Below the pieces are notes generated by a model. That model was not told the DNA's origin. It did not search any database and saw only the letters and a program-made list of their open reading frames with translations. Below, in pieces: positions 1 through 9,846 of a stretch of DNA of 64,000 nucleotides. Positions within the stretch are counted from its first letter, which is position 1. The number at the start of each line of letters is the position of its first letter. The translations under genes were made by a program, and so were the position numbers. Source of the DNA: Pollutiaquabacter aromativorans (GTDB taxonomy: Bacteria > Bacteroidota > Bacteroidia > AKYH767-A > 2013-40CM-41-45); assembly GCA_049177215.1 (NCBI GenBank), contig CP185379.1:620001-684000 (forward strand), in the 5' to 3' direction.

Positions 1-2
1 AT

Positions 3-464
3 ACCGCGTCAACGGGTAACGACGTGATCGACGTAGTGTCGAGCGGTCCCTTTACGCTTGCCGCCGGAGATTCCATCCGGGTCGCATTCGCCCTCATCGC
101 CGGCGAAGATCTGACCATGATCCAGGCCTCGGCGGATGCAGCGCAAGTGCGTTGGGACAATACAGTCCTGACGACGGGACTGATCGCTCTTCCGTCATCC
201 GAAACGTTTGGTTTGTCGACGATCTATCCGAACCCGGCAGGCAGCAATGCCATGTTGCGCTTCACGCTGGACCGTTCTGGCAAAGTGGAACTTTCCATTT
301 ACAATGCACTGGGTGAACGCGTACAATCAGTTCTTGCACAGACCCTCGGAGCGGGTTCTTACTCCACGGGTGTTGACCTGAACAAACTCGAGTCAGGAAC
401 CTATTTCGTGCGCCTGACCTGCGACGGTCAGTCCGCGACGCGCCCGCTGCAGGTGGTACATTGA
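3..464 (+). CDS. C-terminal part of a T9SS-exported protein (5' end outside window)
   Basis: The reading frame is open from the left edge and ends at TGA 462-464, so only the last ~153 residues are seen. The final ~80 residues are a type A sorting domain: STIYPNPAGSNAMLRF, a central LSIYNALGERV strand and an ending like SGTYFVRLTC...LQVVH. In Bacteroidota this domain directs the protein through the type IX secretion system, after which it is removed or anchored. The visible part before it (TLAAGDSIRVAFALIAGEDL) resembles the end of the peptidase-linked or choice-of-anchor modules often found before sorting domains, but it is too short to name the catalytic part. A strong hairpin terminator follows 20 bp downstream. 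Confidence 0.85.
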   Translation, partial: TASTGNDVIDVVSSGPFTLAAGDSIRVAFALIAGEDLTMIQASADAAQVRWDNTVLTTGLIALPSSETFGLSTIYPNPAGSNAMLRFTLDRSGKVELSIYNALGERVQSVLAQTLGAGSYSTGVDLNKLESGTYFVRLTCDGQSATRPLQVVH

Positions 465-485
465 CGGTAGCGAACTTTTACTTCG

Positions 486-520
486 ACGGGCCGGTGGTTT
501 CACCGGCCCGTTCGCGTTTT
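486..520 (+). terminator. Rho-independent terminator after the T9SS gene
   Basis: A GC-rich perfect stem (ACGGGCCGGTG / CACCGGCCCGT, 11 bp, 4-nt loop GTTT, 486-511) is followed by TCGCGTTTT. It sits just after the stop of the first gene and just before the promoter of the next. Confidence 0.8.
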
Positions 521-546
521 GGGAAGGCCTAAAAACTTTACCTTTG
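519..546 (+). promoter_or_regulatory. Bacteroidota-type promoter for the DUF5606-M3 peptidase operon
   Basis: TTG at 519-521 is followed after 17 bp by TACCTTTG at 539-546, matching the Bacteroidota -33/-7 consensus (TTG ... TAnnTTTG). The start codon of the next gene is 19 nt downstream, a spacing seen at many genes in this window. Confidence 0.7.
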
Positions 547-564
547 TTCTAATTCAATCTTATT

Positions 565-1080
565 ATGGAATTCAAAGACATTCTTGCCGTTCCGGGAATG
601 CCGGGACTTTACAAAGTCGTCGGTAACAACAAGAACGGTTTTATCGTGGAGTCCATCCTCGATGGTAAGCGTTCCATGGTCAATGGCCAGCAACGCATCA
701 TGACCCTGATCGATATCGCCGTTTATACCAGCGGTGATGAGAAGCCGTTGCGTGAGATCTTCCTGAGTCTTCAGGAGAAAACCAATGGAAAATTGCCGGT
801 CGATTTGAAGGGCGACGACAAGAAGATCCGGGATTACTTCCGGACCATTGTTCCGGACTTTGATGAAGAGCGGGTGTACAATTCGGACATCAAGAAGATG
901 CTCAACTGGTTTCAGTTGCTGAACGGTAAGGTGGACTTCACCAAGCCTGTAGAAGCTGATGCCGCTGCCGTCAAGAAAGAAGACGACAAACCTGCGGTAC
1001 CGAAAGTGCACGAAGCACATGGTCCCAAAGCGGAGCAGCACGCCAAGACGTCCACAGCCCGAACCCGGAAAAAGGTATAA
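565..1080 (+). CDS. DUF5606 domain protein
   Basis: A 171-residue protein. Residues ~1-130 (MEFKDILAVPGMPGLYKVVG, then DGKRSMV, SALYTSG-like and an LNWFQLL stretch) match the small Bacteroidota-specific DUF5606 family as I know it. The last ~40 residues are a charged, low-complexity Lys/Glu/Ala/Pro tail. There is no signal peptide or membrane segment, so it is cytoplasmic. The function of the family is unknown. Its TAA overlaps the ATG of the oligopeptidase gene by one base, so the two are co-transcribed and probably translationally coupled. The promoter at 519-546 is well matched. Confidence 0.85.
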   Translation: MEFKDILAVPGMPGLYKVVGNNKNGFIVESILDGKRSMVNGQQRIMTLIDIAVYTSGDEKPLREIFLSLQEKTNGKLPVDLKGDDKKIRDYFRTIVPDFDEERVYNSDIKKMLNWFQLLNGKVDFTKPVEADAAAVKKEDDKPAVPKVHEAHGPKAEQHAKTSTARTRKKV

Positions 1081-2807
1081 TGGAAACAGCCTCCACCTAC
1101 TTCACAGCTCCGGTAAAAGCGCCGCGCCGATTTCTGCCGGATACGCTGGAAATCGATTCCTGGGACGCCCTTTCGCCCTATTTCAAGGAGCTGGAGGAGC
1201 GACTTCTCCATTCGGCAGACGGTCTCAAGCAATGGCTGGAAGACCTGAGTGAATTGGAATCGGTTGTTCAGGAGCACGTAGGTTGGTTGTACATCCGGAT
1301 GACCTGTAACACGCAGGACGAAGCCCTGGTGAAGGCGTATACATTTTTCATCAATGAGATCAACCCGCACATCGAGCCGTTCGCGGATCGCTTGAACAGG
1401 AAATTGCTGGATTGTCCGTTCCGGAATGGTCTGGACAAACGATTTTCGATTCACCTGCGGTCGACGGAGAATGAGATCCGACTATTCCGGGAAGAGAACA
1501 TTCCCCTGAATGCCGAGCTTTCCACCCGTGAGCAGAAGTACGGTGAGATCGCCGGCGCCATGAGCGTTGAGCTCAACGGCAAGACCCTGACGCTCCAACA
1601 GGCGGCCAATTTCCTTCGGGAGCCGAATCGTGGCGTGCGTCAATCGGCCTACGAGAAGATCGTCAGCCGTCGCTTGCAGGACCGGGAGAAGCTCGATAGC
1701 CTGTTTGATGAACTCCTGAAGCTGCGCCATCAGATCGCCAACAATTCCGGTTTTTCGAATTACCGTGATTACAAGTTCGTAGCCATGGATCGGTTCGATT
1801 ACACCGCTGATGATTGTATGCGGTTCCATGATTCGGTGCGGCAGGCGATTGTTCCGGTACTGGACAAGTTAATGGAAGAACGTCAGCGCGACATGGGACT
1901 TGAGTCACTGAAGCCCTGGGATCTTGACGTTGATTCCAAAGGGCGACCGGATCTTAAACCATTTTCGGATGGAAGCGATCTGATGCGAAAGACGATTGCC
2001 TGCTTCTCGGAGATCGATCCCTATTTCGGATTCGTTGCCCGTACGCTGGATGAAATGCGGTTCATCGATCTGGATTCCCGGATCGGCAAAGCGCCTGGCG
2101 GATATAATTATCCCCTGTACGAGACCGGAGTACCGTTCATCTTCATGAATGCAAGCGGCTCTTTCCGCGATGTGGTCACCATGGTGCACGAGGGTGGACA
2201 TGCGATCCACTCGATGCTTACGCGCGATCTCGAATTCGTAGGGTTCAAGGAGCTGACGTCGGAGATCGCGGAACTCGCGTCCATGAGCATGGAGTTGATC
2301 TCCATGGAACACTGGCATCACTTTTTCCCGAACGAGGAGGAGTTGCGTCGCGCCAAGCGTGAGCAGTTGGAAAATGTGCTGGAAGCATTGCCCTGGATCG
2401 CCTGTGTTGATCGATTCCAGCATTGGTTGTATACGCACCCTGGTCATACGGTTGAAGAACGTACTGCTGCCTGGGATGAGGTTTATCGCGCTTTCAGTCC
2501 TTCCAGGGTTGACTGGAACGGGCAGGAACCGGTACGGAAATCCTTGTGGCAGAAACAGCTCCATCTCTTTGAAGTGCCTTTCTATTACATCGAATACGGA
2601 ATGGCGCAACTGGGTGCCATTGCCCTTTGGAGGAATTACCGGAACGACCCGAAAACGGCTATTGAACAGTACAAACAGGCGCTTTCCCTGGGCTATACCC
2701 GCTCGATTCCGGAGGTGTATCAGGCAGCCGGTATCCGGTTTGATTTCTCGGAAAACTACATCCAGGAACTGGCTGCGTTTGTCCAAGAGGAGCTGGAAAA
2801 ACTGTAA
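1080..2807 (+). CDS. M3 family oligoendopeptidase (PepF-like)
   Basis: A 575-residue zinc metallopeptidase. The catalytic motif VHEGGHAIHSML (HExxH, His at about residue 370) is followed by the third-ligand region KELTSEIAELASMSMEL, as expected for the thimet/PepF (M3) fold. The N-terminal ~180 residues form the helical PepF-type domain, and the C-terminal part FYYIEYGMAQLGAIALWRNY is the typical M3 cap, so the length is normal and the protein looks intact. It should hydrolyse cytosolic oligopeptides. There is no signal peptide. The start ATG overlaps the stop of the DUF5606 gene. The substrate range cannot be read from the sequence. Confidence 0.93.
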   Translation: METASTYFTAPVKAPRRFLPDTLEIDSWDALSPYFKELEERLLHSADGLKQWLEDLSELESVVQEHVGWLYIRMTCNTQDEALVKAYTFFINEINPHIEPFADRLNRKLLDCPFRNGLDKRFSIHLRSTENEIRLFREENIPLNAELSTREQKYGEIAGAMSVELNGKTLTLQQAANFLREPNRGVRQSAYEKIVSRRLQDREKLDSLFDELLKLRHQIANNSGFSNYRDYKFVAMDRFDYTADDCMRFHDSVRQAIVPVLDKLMEERQRDMGLESLKPWDLDVDSKGRPDLKPFSDGSDLMRKTIACFSEIDPYFGFVARTLDEMRFIDLDSRIGKAPGGYNYPLYETGVPFIFMNASGSFRDVVTMVHEGGHAIHSMLTRDLEFVGFKELTSEIAELASMSMELISMEHWHHFFPNEEELRRAKREQLENVLEALPWIACVDRFQHWLYTHPGHTVEERTAAWDEVYRAFSPSRVDWNGQEPVRKSLWQKQLHLFEVPFYYIEYGMAQLGAIALWRNYRNDPKTAIEQYKQALSLGYTRSIPEVYQAAGIRFDFSENYIQELAAFVQEELEKL

Positions 2808-3106
2808 GGAAAAGCCTGGGTTTTTTTGTTTCAGGGCGCTGATGAGCCGCCCGCGCATGTTCAGCCTGGACTGGTTTGTCGGAATTGCCGCGAATTTCCC
2901 GTGTTAATGGCGCTTCTGGTGCGGGGCGCATTTCCCTTTTGATGACACGGTTCCAAATTGTAAGATTCGACTTGAAAACGGAAACGCGTTATCCGTGTAA
3001 TGCCCGCGGGCATATTACCGGTAACTGATGCTCCTTCGCTACAACCTGGGGCTCCCGAATCCATATAAGGATACACTGATTTTCAGGAACTCCCTGCTTG
3101 GGATCG

Positions 3107-6100
3107 ATGCGTCCAATGAACCGACAATCGCGTGCTGAAGAAGGCCGCCGTGTGCTGTACCGCTTGCTGCTCATCGTAGTGGCTGTGGTGTACGGGCTCG
3201 TGTTCGTGCTGGACTATCTCCTGCAATTGCATTTTACTTTCTTCTTGCTGCTGAGCCTCTTCGGTTTCGTTGTCCTCGTGCTGTTTTACATGTGGTTTCG
3301 CGTTTCGACTACGGTTGAATCGCGCGGGCCAGTTACAGAGCCGGACGAGCGCAAGGGGCCGGAGTTGAAGGAGGATGAAACGACCACGGAGGCGGGTTCA
3401 TTGATCGACGCCGGCCTCAACGAATGGCCGGAGCCGATGATCCGCATCAATCCGGTTACCGGTTTGATGGTCGACGTTTCACCCGGAGCTTTGCGGTTGC
3501 TGGGCGCTAAAGCGGTTTGATGAAGTTATCGGAGTCGATTTGTATACGCGCTTCCGGGATACCTGGTCTGCTGAAGAACGCCAGCAATTCCGCCTTCGCC
3601 TGGCCGCGGAGAATCGTGCCGCAGCCGCGGTGGAACTGTCGGGATTCGACGGCGTAACGCGTAAAGTACTCCTGCAGGTCAGTCGTTCCGAAATGGCCGG
3701 ACAGCGCATGCTGCTGGTTCATTTGACGGACCTTTCCTTGTTGCCGGAAGCCAGTGGCATTCGTCCGCAACCTCCTGCCGATGCCTATCAGGCCGTATTC
3801 TCCGAAGGATTGCTTCCTATGGCATTCTTCGGCATCGACTACCGGATACAACGCGCGAACAAAGCTTTCTGCGACCTGTTGGGCTACCAGGAAGAAGAAC
3901 TGCGCGGTATGACCGCCATCGAACTGGTCCATCCCGAAGAACGGGAGCAGGAGCGGCAGATCTTGTCACGTCTGCTGCGGGGTGAGCTGCCGGTTGCCCG
4001 GCGGGAGAAGCGCTTTATCCGTCGGAACCACGATGTGATCTGGGTACAAACATCCGCCTCGGTCAGCCAGGGTATTGGCGGCACGCCGGCCTTCGTCATT
4101 ACGATGGCGGAAAACATCACCCAACGGAAACGGATCGAACGGTCCTTGTCGGACAGTCGGCAGCGGCTGAACGCCTTGGTCGAGAATGCCGAGTACGCGA
4201 TCCTCTCGGTCGACGTACGGCATACGATCCTGCTGATCAACTCACGCTTGGCCGATCTGCTCTTCGCCCTTACCGGCATCGTAGTAGAGACCGGATACAA
4301 CGTCCTGGATATTCTTCCGGATCAATTCCGCGACGATTTCCTGGCCTTGCATGCGCGTGCAATGGCGGGTGAATCGCTCACCATCGAGAAGCAACTGGTG
4401 CTGACAGGCAAGAGGATCGATGTGGAGATCATCGCGACGCCGGTTAGGAATGAGCACCGGCTAGTGGTCAGTGTATCCTACTTCGGACGGGATATCTCTG
4501 CGCGGAAGCAGGCGGAAGCGGAACTGGTTCGTGCCCGTGAACAAGCCGAACAAGCCACCCAGGCGAAGTCGTCTTTCCTGGCAACGATGAGCCACGAGAT
4601 CCGCACGCCGCTCAATGGCGTGATCGGCATGGGTAAATTGCTCAATCAAACCGCCCTGTCACCCAAACAGCAAGACTACGTTGACTCCATCCTGCTGAGC
4701 GGTGAAGCGCTGCTTTCCGTGATCAACGATATCCTCGATTATTCCAAGATCGAGTCGGCGAAGATGGAGCTGGAGTACAAGCCGTTCGCGCTCAAGCGTT
4801 GCATCGAGGAAACGTTTGACCTGATGGCCTCGAAGGCCATTGAAAAGAAGCTATCGTTGCGGTATTCGGTAGCGAAGGGCACACCTTCCTATATCTATGG
4901 GGATCTGACCCGCTTGCGTCAGGTTTTGATGAACCTGGTATCCAACGCCATCAAATTCACGCAACAGGGTGGTATCACCATTCATGTGTCGAAGATGCGG
5001 GAAGAGGGCAAGCATGTTGAGTTGTTATTCGAAGTTCAGGATACCGGTCTTGGCATTCCGGCCGATCGGATCGCCCGTTTGTTCCAGTCGTTTTCACAGG
5101 CCGATGCTTCTACGGCGCGGACTTACGGCGGTACCGGTCTTGGTCTTGCTATCTGTAAAAATCTTGTCGAGTTGATGCACGGATCCATCTGGGTCGATAG
5201 TGTGCCGGGGCAGGGTTCGAACTTTCAGTTCACGATCCGCACCGAAGCGGGTACCGCGACGGAAGCTGTCAAAAGCGGACGAAACGGCTCCAGCAGGTTG
5301 GCTAACGCGCATGTGTTGCTGGTATCCGACGATCGCACGGAAGCGGATCTCTTTGCCAACTATATCCGGCGATGGAATATGCTTCCTCAGGTTTGTGAGG
5401 ACTCCGCCAAGGCGCTCGACCTGGTCCGACGCGAAAGCGGACTCAACCTGGTGATCATCGACAGCACGCTGGTGAGCGGAAATGCGATGGAACTGGCGGA
5501 AAGCATCCGTCACCTTCGTCCGAAGGATGAACTTCCGATCGTCCTGTTCAACGCGGACCGTACGGACAACATCCTCTTCGATTATACTTCGGAGGTAGTA
5601 TCGGCCGTTATTCCTAAGAATGTCGACCGCAGTAAAGTGCTGGATATCCTGATCGGCGTATTCTCGGTAGAGGACCATCAGCGCAGCCAGCACGAAGAGG
5701 GATTGTCGCGGGTCGGAGCAAGCCTCGCAGAGGAATTCCCGGTGCGTATCCTGATCGCGGAGGATAACCAGATCAACCAGAAACTGGCGCAGAACATCTT
5801 TGAAGGCCTGGGCTATCGTCCGGTGATCGTTTCGAATGGACAGGAAGTGATCGATCAGCTTCGCCGACAGGTCTTCGACATCATTTTCATGGATGTACAG
5901 ATGCCTGAGTTGGATGGATTGGAGGCGACAAGATTCATCATGAACAAGATGAATCTGCAACACCTTCCGGTCATTGTTGCCATGACCGCATTCGCGCTGG
6001 AAGGCGATAAGGAAAAATGCCTGGAAGCCGGAATGGACGATTATATCAGCAAGCCCTTCATGATCGAAGAGATCGTAGAACGGATCCGTAAATGGAGCAA

Positions 6101-6509
6101 GGGCCGTGAGCAGGCGATGCATGAAGAGCCCTCCGTTCCAGTGGTGGTGATTTCCTCGGCTACCAGTGCGCTGATCGACCAGGCGGTGCTCGACAGACTT
6201 CGCGAAATGACGGCTGGCAGTGATCCCGGATTCCTCGTACAGGTTATCGGGATGTTCATCGAGCAGGCCCGGGATATTTATCGGGATCTGGAGCGGGCAG
6301 GAGCAACCAGGGACCATCTTGCGATTTCACGGCTATCGCATAAGCTCAAAGGTTCGGCATTGAACATAGGAGCCAAGCGGATTGCGGAAACCTGTCGGGA
6401 ACTCGAGCTGAAGTCCAAGACTTCCTTTGCTGATACGCTCCTGATGCTGATTGACCGATTGGGAAAAGAACTTGTCGAATCGGAGGCTGTACTAAAAGAG
6501 GTACGCTGA
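3107..6509 (+). pseudogene. Hybrid sensor histidine kinase (PAS-HisKA-HATPase-REC-REC-HPt), frameshifted
   Basis: The first part (3107-3520) encodes two N-terminal membrane segments (VLYRLLLIVVAVVYGLVFVL and FFLLLSLFGFVVLVLFYMWF) and the first half of a PAS domain, then hits TGA at 3518. The rest continues one frame away: without one A in the AAA at 3509-3511 the reading is GAK-RFDEVIGVDLYTRF, completing the PAS. Then come two more PAS domains, HisKA with the phosphoacceptor His in ATMSHEIRTPLNG, HATPase (NAIKF, DTGLGI, GTGLGLAI), a diverged receiver (VIIDST), a canonical receiver (AEDNQINQ, IFMDVQMPELDG) and a C-terminal HPt domain (LSHKLKGSALNIG). Either the gene is broken, the base is an assembly error, or two polypeptides are made (the second could start at TTG 3540). 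ATG 3107 and ATG 3116 are both possible starts. Confidence 0.85.
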
Positions 6510-6514
6510 CTACA

Positions 6515-7135
6515 TCAGTTTTCCCGTTGTTCAACAGAACTCAGGATCCGGATCTGGTAATAGCCATCCGCTTTGGGTAAGAAGTACTCTGCGTCTTTCC
6601 ATTTCACAGAAAAGTGTTTGCCCTTGTGACGTTCAGGGTTGACCGTGAAGAGATCGGATCCCGGAAAGTGTTCGGTCCAATAGAATTTCACTTCCTTACC
6701 TTTTTCGTCCAGAAAGTAGAGATGCCGGAGTTCGGTTTCGTCCGCGTGGTCGTAGGCATATAGTTCTTCGTGTTCGTTCGAAGCAGCCTGTTCTTCCGTA
6801 GCGACTTCATCTTTCGCAAGCGCCAGGGAAAACTGGAGGAACGCGGGACAAGTCGAAACGAGGTGTTTGCCCAGTTCCTGCCCGATCATCTGCCCGGCGG
6901 ATTCATCAAACGTTTTGAGTTTGTAATCCTTCATGAACCCGTCCACGTCCAGCATCGCTTCTTCCATGAAGATGTTCATCATCTCCGTCCGCAGCGAATC
7001 GGCGGGCCGTTGCAGGTTGGCTTTTTCCATCCGACGACAAACGCGCTCGGATACCCGTTCCAATGTTTTTTGCGCGCTTACGCTTACCCATAACAACAGG
7101 GCGAACGAGAGGAGGAGCGGTTGATGTGGTTTCAT
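6515..7135 (-). CDS. Predicted secreted protein of unknown function
   Basis: A 206-residue protein with a clear signal peptide (MKPHQPLLLSFALLLWVSVSAQ), which decides the start at 7135 over an upstream in-frame ATG. The mature part has a charged helical N-terminal half (VSERVCRRMEKA...) and a C-terminal half with short strands (RHLYFLDEKGKEVKFYW, DGYYQIRIL). I do not recognise the family. The gene is convergent with the sensor kinase gene (5 bp between stops) and has its own TATCTTTG promoter, so it is probably monocistronic. Confidence 0.7.
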   Translation of the reverse strand: MKPHQPLLLSFALLLWVSVSAQKTLERVSERVCRRMEKANLQRPADSLRTEMMNIFMEEAMLDVDGFMKDYKLKTFDESAGQMIGQELGKHLVSTCPAFLQFSLALAKDEVATEEQAASNEHEELYAYDHADETELRHLYFLDEKGKEVKFYWTEHFPGSDLFTVNPERHKGKHFSVKWKDAEYFLPKADGYYQIRILSSVEQREN

Positions 7136-7148
7136 GATAGGGCGATAA

Positions 7149-7156
7149 CAAAGATA
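7149..7156 (-). promoter_or_regulatory. -7 promoter element TATCTTTG
   Basis: An exact TAnnTTTG on the minus strand, ending 14 nt upstream of the ATG at 7135. Confidence 0.6.
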
Positions 7157-7171
7157 AGTCATTCTTGCTGC

Positions 7172-8188
7172 TTAAAGGATATTCACTTCCATTTCCAGAA
7201 GTACACCAAACTGATCCTGAACATGCTGCTGGACCCGCCGGGCATGCTCAATCAGTTCTTTTCCGGTTGCACCGCCATAATTGACCAACACGAGCGCCTG
7301 TTTTTCGTGCATGCCGACGTTCCCGAGACGCTTACCCTTCCATCCCGCTTTTTCTATCAGCCATCCCGCGGCCAGTTTCATTTTGCCGGAAGCGCCGGGG
7401 TAGGCGATCAAGTCGGGAAATAGAGCGTGTAATCGGTCATAGTCCTCCTGACTCACTTCCGGGTTCTTGAAAAAGCTGCCGGCATTTCCGATTACCGCCG
7501 GATCGGGCAGCTTGCTGCTGCGGATCCGGATCACGGCTTCGCTCACATCCCGGATGCCGGGATTCAGGATACCCATTTTCGATAGCTCTTGTTCGATAGC
7601 GCCGTAGTGTGTCCGGACGCGGTGGTGCCGGTCGAGTCGAAGGGTGATCGACGCGATCAGGTACTTTCCTTTTTCACTTCGTTTGAATACGCTGTCGCGG
7701 TAACCGAATGCGCAATCTTCTTTGCTGAAGATGCGTACGTCCCCGCTTGTCAGATCAATCGCTTCGAGTTCATGGAAATGATCTTTCAACTCGACGCCGT
7801 ATGCCCCAATGTTCTGGATGGGCGCAGCGCCGGCTGATCCGGGAATGAGGGAGAGATTCTCGATTCCGCCGCAGGAATGTTCGATGCTGTACTTGACGAG
7901 CTCGTGCCAGGTCTCGCCACCACCGGCCGTCACCAGGAAATGATCATCGCCATCCGGCCGCAACGACTTCCCCAGGATCTTGTTGTAGATGACCAATGCA
8001 TGGACATCACCGGTAAAGAGAACATTGCTTCCGCCTCCCAGGATCATTTTGGGCATCGGCTGGAACTTCGGATCCCGGACCAGCCCGATCAGATCATCCA
8101 CCGATCGAACTTCCGCGAACCAGTCGGCTCGTACCTCCAGGCCGAACGTATTGTATCCCCGAAGGGAGGTGTTTTGCAGGATTTGCAT
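7172..8188 (-). CDS. murB: UDP-N-acetylmuramate dehydrogenase
   Basis: A 338-residue flavoenzyme that reduces UDP-GlcNAc-enolpyruvate to UDP-MurNAc in cytoplasmic peptidoglycan precursor synthesis. The FAD-binding domain carries the PMKMILGGGSNVLFTGD region and IQNIGAYGVELKD. The catalytic serine lies in NAGSFFKNP (about residue 235) and the catalytic glutamate near the end in LLEMEVNIL. The length and the full C-terminal domain fit the longer (type I, E. coli-like) form. A 7/8 match to the promoter element (TACCTTCG, 8207-8214) lies 19 nt before the start. Neighbours are unrelated, so it stands outside a division/cell-wall cluster. Confidence 0.95.
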   Translation of the reverse strand: MQILQNTSLRGYNTFGLEVRADWFAEVRSVDDLIGLVRDPKFQPMPKMILGGGSNVLFTGDVHALVIYNKILGKSLRPDGDDHFLVTAGGGETWHELVKYSIEHSCGGIENLSLIPGSAGAAPIQNIGAYGVELKDHFHELEAIDLTSGDVRIFSKEDCAFGYRDSVFKRSEKGKYLIASITLRLDRHHRVRTHYGAIEQELSKMGILNPGIRDVSEAVIRIRSSKLPDPAVIGNAGSFFKNPEVSQEDYDRLHALFPDLIAYPGASGKMKLAAGWLIEKAGWKGKRLGNVGMHEKQALVLVNYGGATGKELIEHARRVQQHVQDQFGVLLEMEVNIL

Positions 8189-8469
8189 GGCGGGAAAGGG
8201 TACGGACGAAGGTAATCCTGAAGGAGCAAATCAACCCGTAGCGTAACCGGTTTTTTAAACGCGGTTACTCACATTGAAATTCGATTCATTCGCCAAGCCT
8301 GTAAGGAAGCATGCCGAATTATCTTGCCGTCCGGCACTACCGGGGATATCTTCGGGACACAGTCTCATGGTTCAGGTCCGCTCAGCGGACCGTGGTTTTT
8401 GGTTAAACGACCAGAGGTGTAATTCGAGTTAAGGCACGACAGCGGCCCGCACAGCCGCTGTTCGTGTTT
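8189..8469. other. Spacer with two hairpin/T-run structures and no gene
   Basis: No coding frame is convincing. GGTCCGC-TCA-GCGGACC (8375-8391) is followed by GTGGTTTTTGG. ACAGCGGC-7nt-GCCGCTGT (8439-8461) is followed by TCGTGTTTTTA. Both T-runs are on the plus strand although both flanking genes are on the minus strand. The second hairpin also lies directly after the stop codon of the minus-strand barrel gene and may act as its terminator. The murB upstream promoter lies at 8207-8214. Confidence 0.4.
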
Positions 8470-9074
8470 TTATATGATGAACACCAGGGAGAGGCCAAGC
8501 GTGACGCCTGTGAGGAAGAGATCATATCGGGTGGAGTCCCCGTTCTTGGCCTTTACCACACCATCCCGATAGATCAGGTTATTGAAGGCCGCGGAGAATT
8601 GCAACCCAAAGCGGTTGGAGAAGTACATATTGGCGCCGCTAACCAGGGCGAGGTGCAGGCCTTTTGCCTCGAATTCGTCCAGATCGGTCAGTTCCGTGTA
8701 CTTGAACTTGGATGGTCCGCCATGAAGTCCCACAAAAACGTTGGTCAGTTGAGTGCGCAGGAAGTGGACATTCGCCCCGATGTTCCATTCGCTGTTTTCG
8801 GCATCAACGGAATCGCGGGTGGAGACATAGGTGTCTTTCCTGTAGTGCACACAGATGCCGAGGTAGTCTGTCGCCGCCACTTCGAGTCCGAACGGCAGGA
8901 CACGGCTGACCGTACCGCCCAGGCGGCGGGTGCCGCGGACTTCGTCGCTGGTGACCACCTGATGGATGCCCAACTGGGCGCCGGCTGTGACCATCACATT
9001 CCCCTGTACGAACGTCTGGGATTGGGCAAACAACGGCAGCAGAAAGAAAAGAAAGAAGGCTTTGAGCCGTTGCA
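8470..9074 (-). CDS. Predicted outer-membrane beta-barrel protein
   Basis: A 201-residue protein starting MQRLKAFFLFFLLPLFAQSQ, a signal peptide that fixes the start at 9074 although the frame is open further upstream. The rest alternates short amphipathic strands with turns (ATDYLGICVHYRKDTYV, NSEWNIGANVHFLRTQL, VFVGLHGGPSKFKY, FGLQFSAAFNNLIYRDG, LTGVTLGLSLVFII) and ends in an aromatic/hydrophobic strand, the pattern of an 8-10 strand OmpA/OmpW-sized barrel. The family cannot be named from sequence alone. It is divergent from gmhA, with about 100 bp between the two starts. Confidence 0.75.
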
Positions 9075-9177
9075 TAAATGCAGTTGAAGGAATGCGTGAA
9101 TCTCCGGGCAAGATAGTAATTTCCGAGGCCGGTATTCGTTCTCTTTCTACCTTCACGCCGCAGAAACAAGCTGTCTC

Positions 9178-9753
9178 ATGACCAACAACGATCCGATCCG
9201 CCAGCACCTGGAAGAAGCAAGGCAGTGCCTGGAAACGTTCCTGAAAAATGAACAGAATCTGGAATGTATCCGGGATGCAGCCAATCTTATGCTCGACGCG
9301 ATCCGATCCGGGGGAAAGATTCTTTCCTGTGGAAACGGTGGTAGTTTGTGTGACGCCATGCACTTCGCCGAAGAACTGTCCGGCCGATTTCGGGAGGACC
9401 GTCGCGCATTACCAGCTATCGCGATCTCGGACCCGTCCCACCTTACGTGTGTGGCAAATGATTTTGGCTATGATGAAGTGTTCGCCCGGTATGTCAGCGC
9501 CATCGGCCGTTCGGGGGATGTGCTGTTGGCCATCAGCACGAGTGGCAACTCTGCCAATGTTCTAAAAGCCATTGCGGCCGCGCGACAGCATGGAATGAAG
9601 GTCGTAGGGCTGACCGGAAAGGACGGCGGTAAGATGGCCGGGATGTGTGATGTGGAAATACGTGCGCCGCACAGCGCGTATGCCGATCGGGCGCAGGAGA
9701 TTCACATCAAGGTGATCCACTGCCTCATCGACGCGATCGAACGGGGTATCTGA
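9178..9753 (+). CDS. gmhA: Phosphoheptose isomerase (D-sedoheptulose 7-phosphate isomerase)
   Basis: A 191-residue single SIS-domain protein. It converts sedoheptulose 7-phosphate to glycero-manno-heptose 7-phosphate, the first step of ADP-heptose synthesis for the lipopolysaccharide core. Landmarks are ILSCGNGGSLCDAMHFAEEL (phosphosugar loop and catalytic region), AISTSGNSANVLKAI and the C-terminal YADRAQEIHIKVIHCLID with the conserved acid and histidines. GmhA proteins more often have CGNGGSAADAQHFA; the LCD-MH wording here is a mild variation and the key Ser, Asp and His are kept. No other heptose genes are nearby. Confidence 0.92.
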   Translation: MTNNDPIRQHLEEARQCLETFLKNEQNLECIRDAANLMLDAIRSGGKILSCGNGGSLCDAMHFAEELSGRFREDRRALPAIAISDPSHLTCVANDFGYDEVFARYVSAIGRSGDVLLAISTSGNSANVLKAIAAARQHGMKVVGLTGKDGGKMAGMCDVEIRAPHSAYADRAQEIHIKVIHCLIDAIERGI

Positions 9754-9846
9754 CCCGGTTCCTGTAGTTTAGGATTACCGCCGGAGCTACCGGTTTTGAT
9801 TCACGCTTTTCAGCGTGCGGAATGATATTGTCTAATCTCAAGGAGT

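Noticed and set aside
3028..3138. 36-codon plus-strand frame starting MLLRYNLGLPNPYKDT just before the sensor kinase gene
   Set aside because: Ends inside the kinase start region, has no recognisable family, promoter element or codon pattern; may be chance.
3509..3520. Programmed +1 frameshift in the kinase gene
   Set aside because: No known slippery or stimulatory element; a simple one-base gain is the more economical explanation, so kept only as an open alternative.
5094..6317. 407-codon minus-strand frame inside the sensor kinase gene
   Set aside because: Antisense to clear HATPase and receiver domains.
8464..9087. Plus-strand 207-codon frame opposite the barrel protein gene
   Set aside because: Reads as charged, low-order sequence without a domain; the minus strand has a signal peptide and barrel-like strands.
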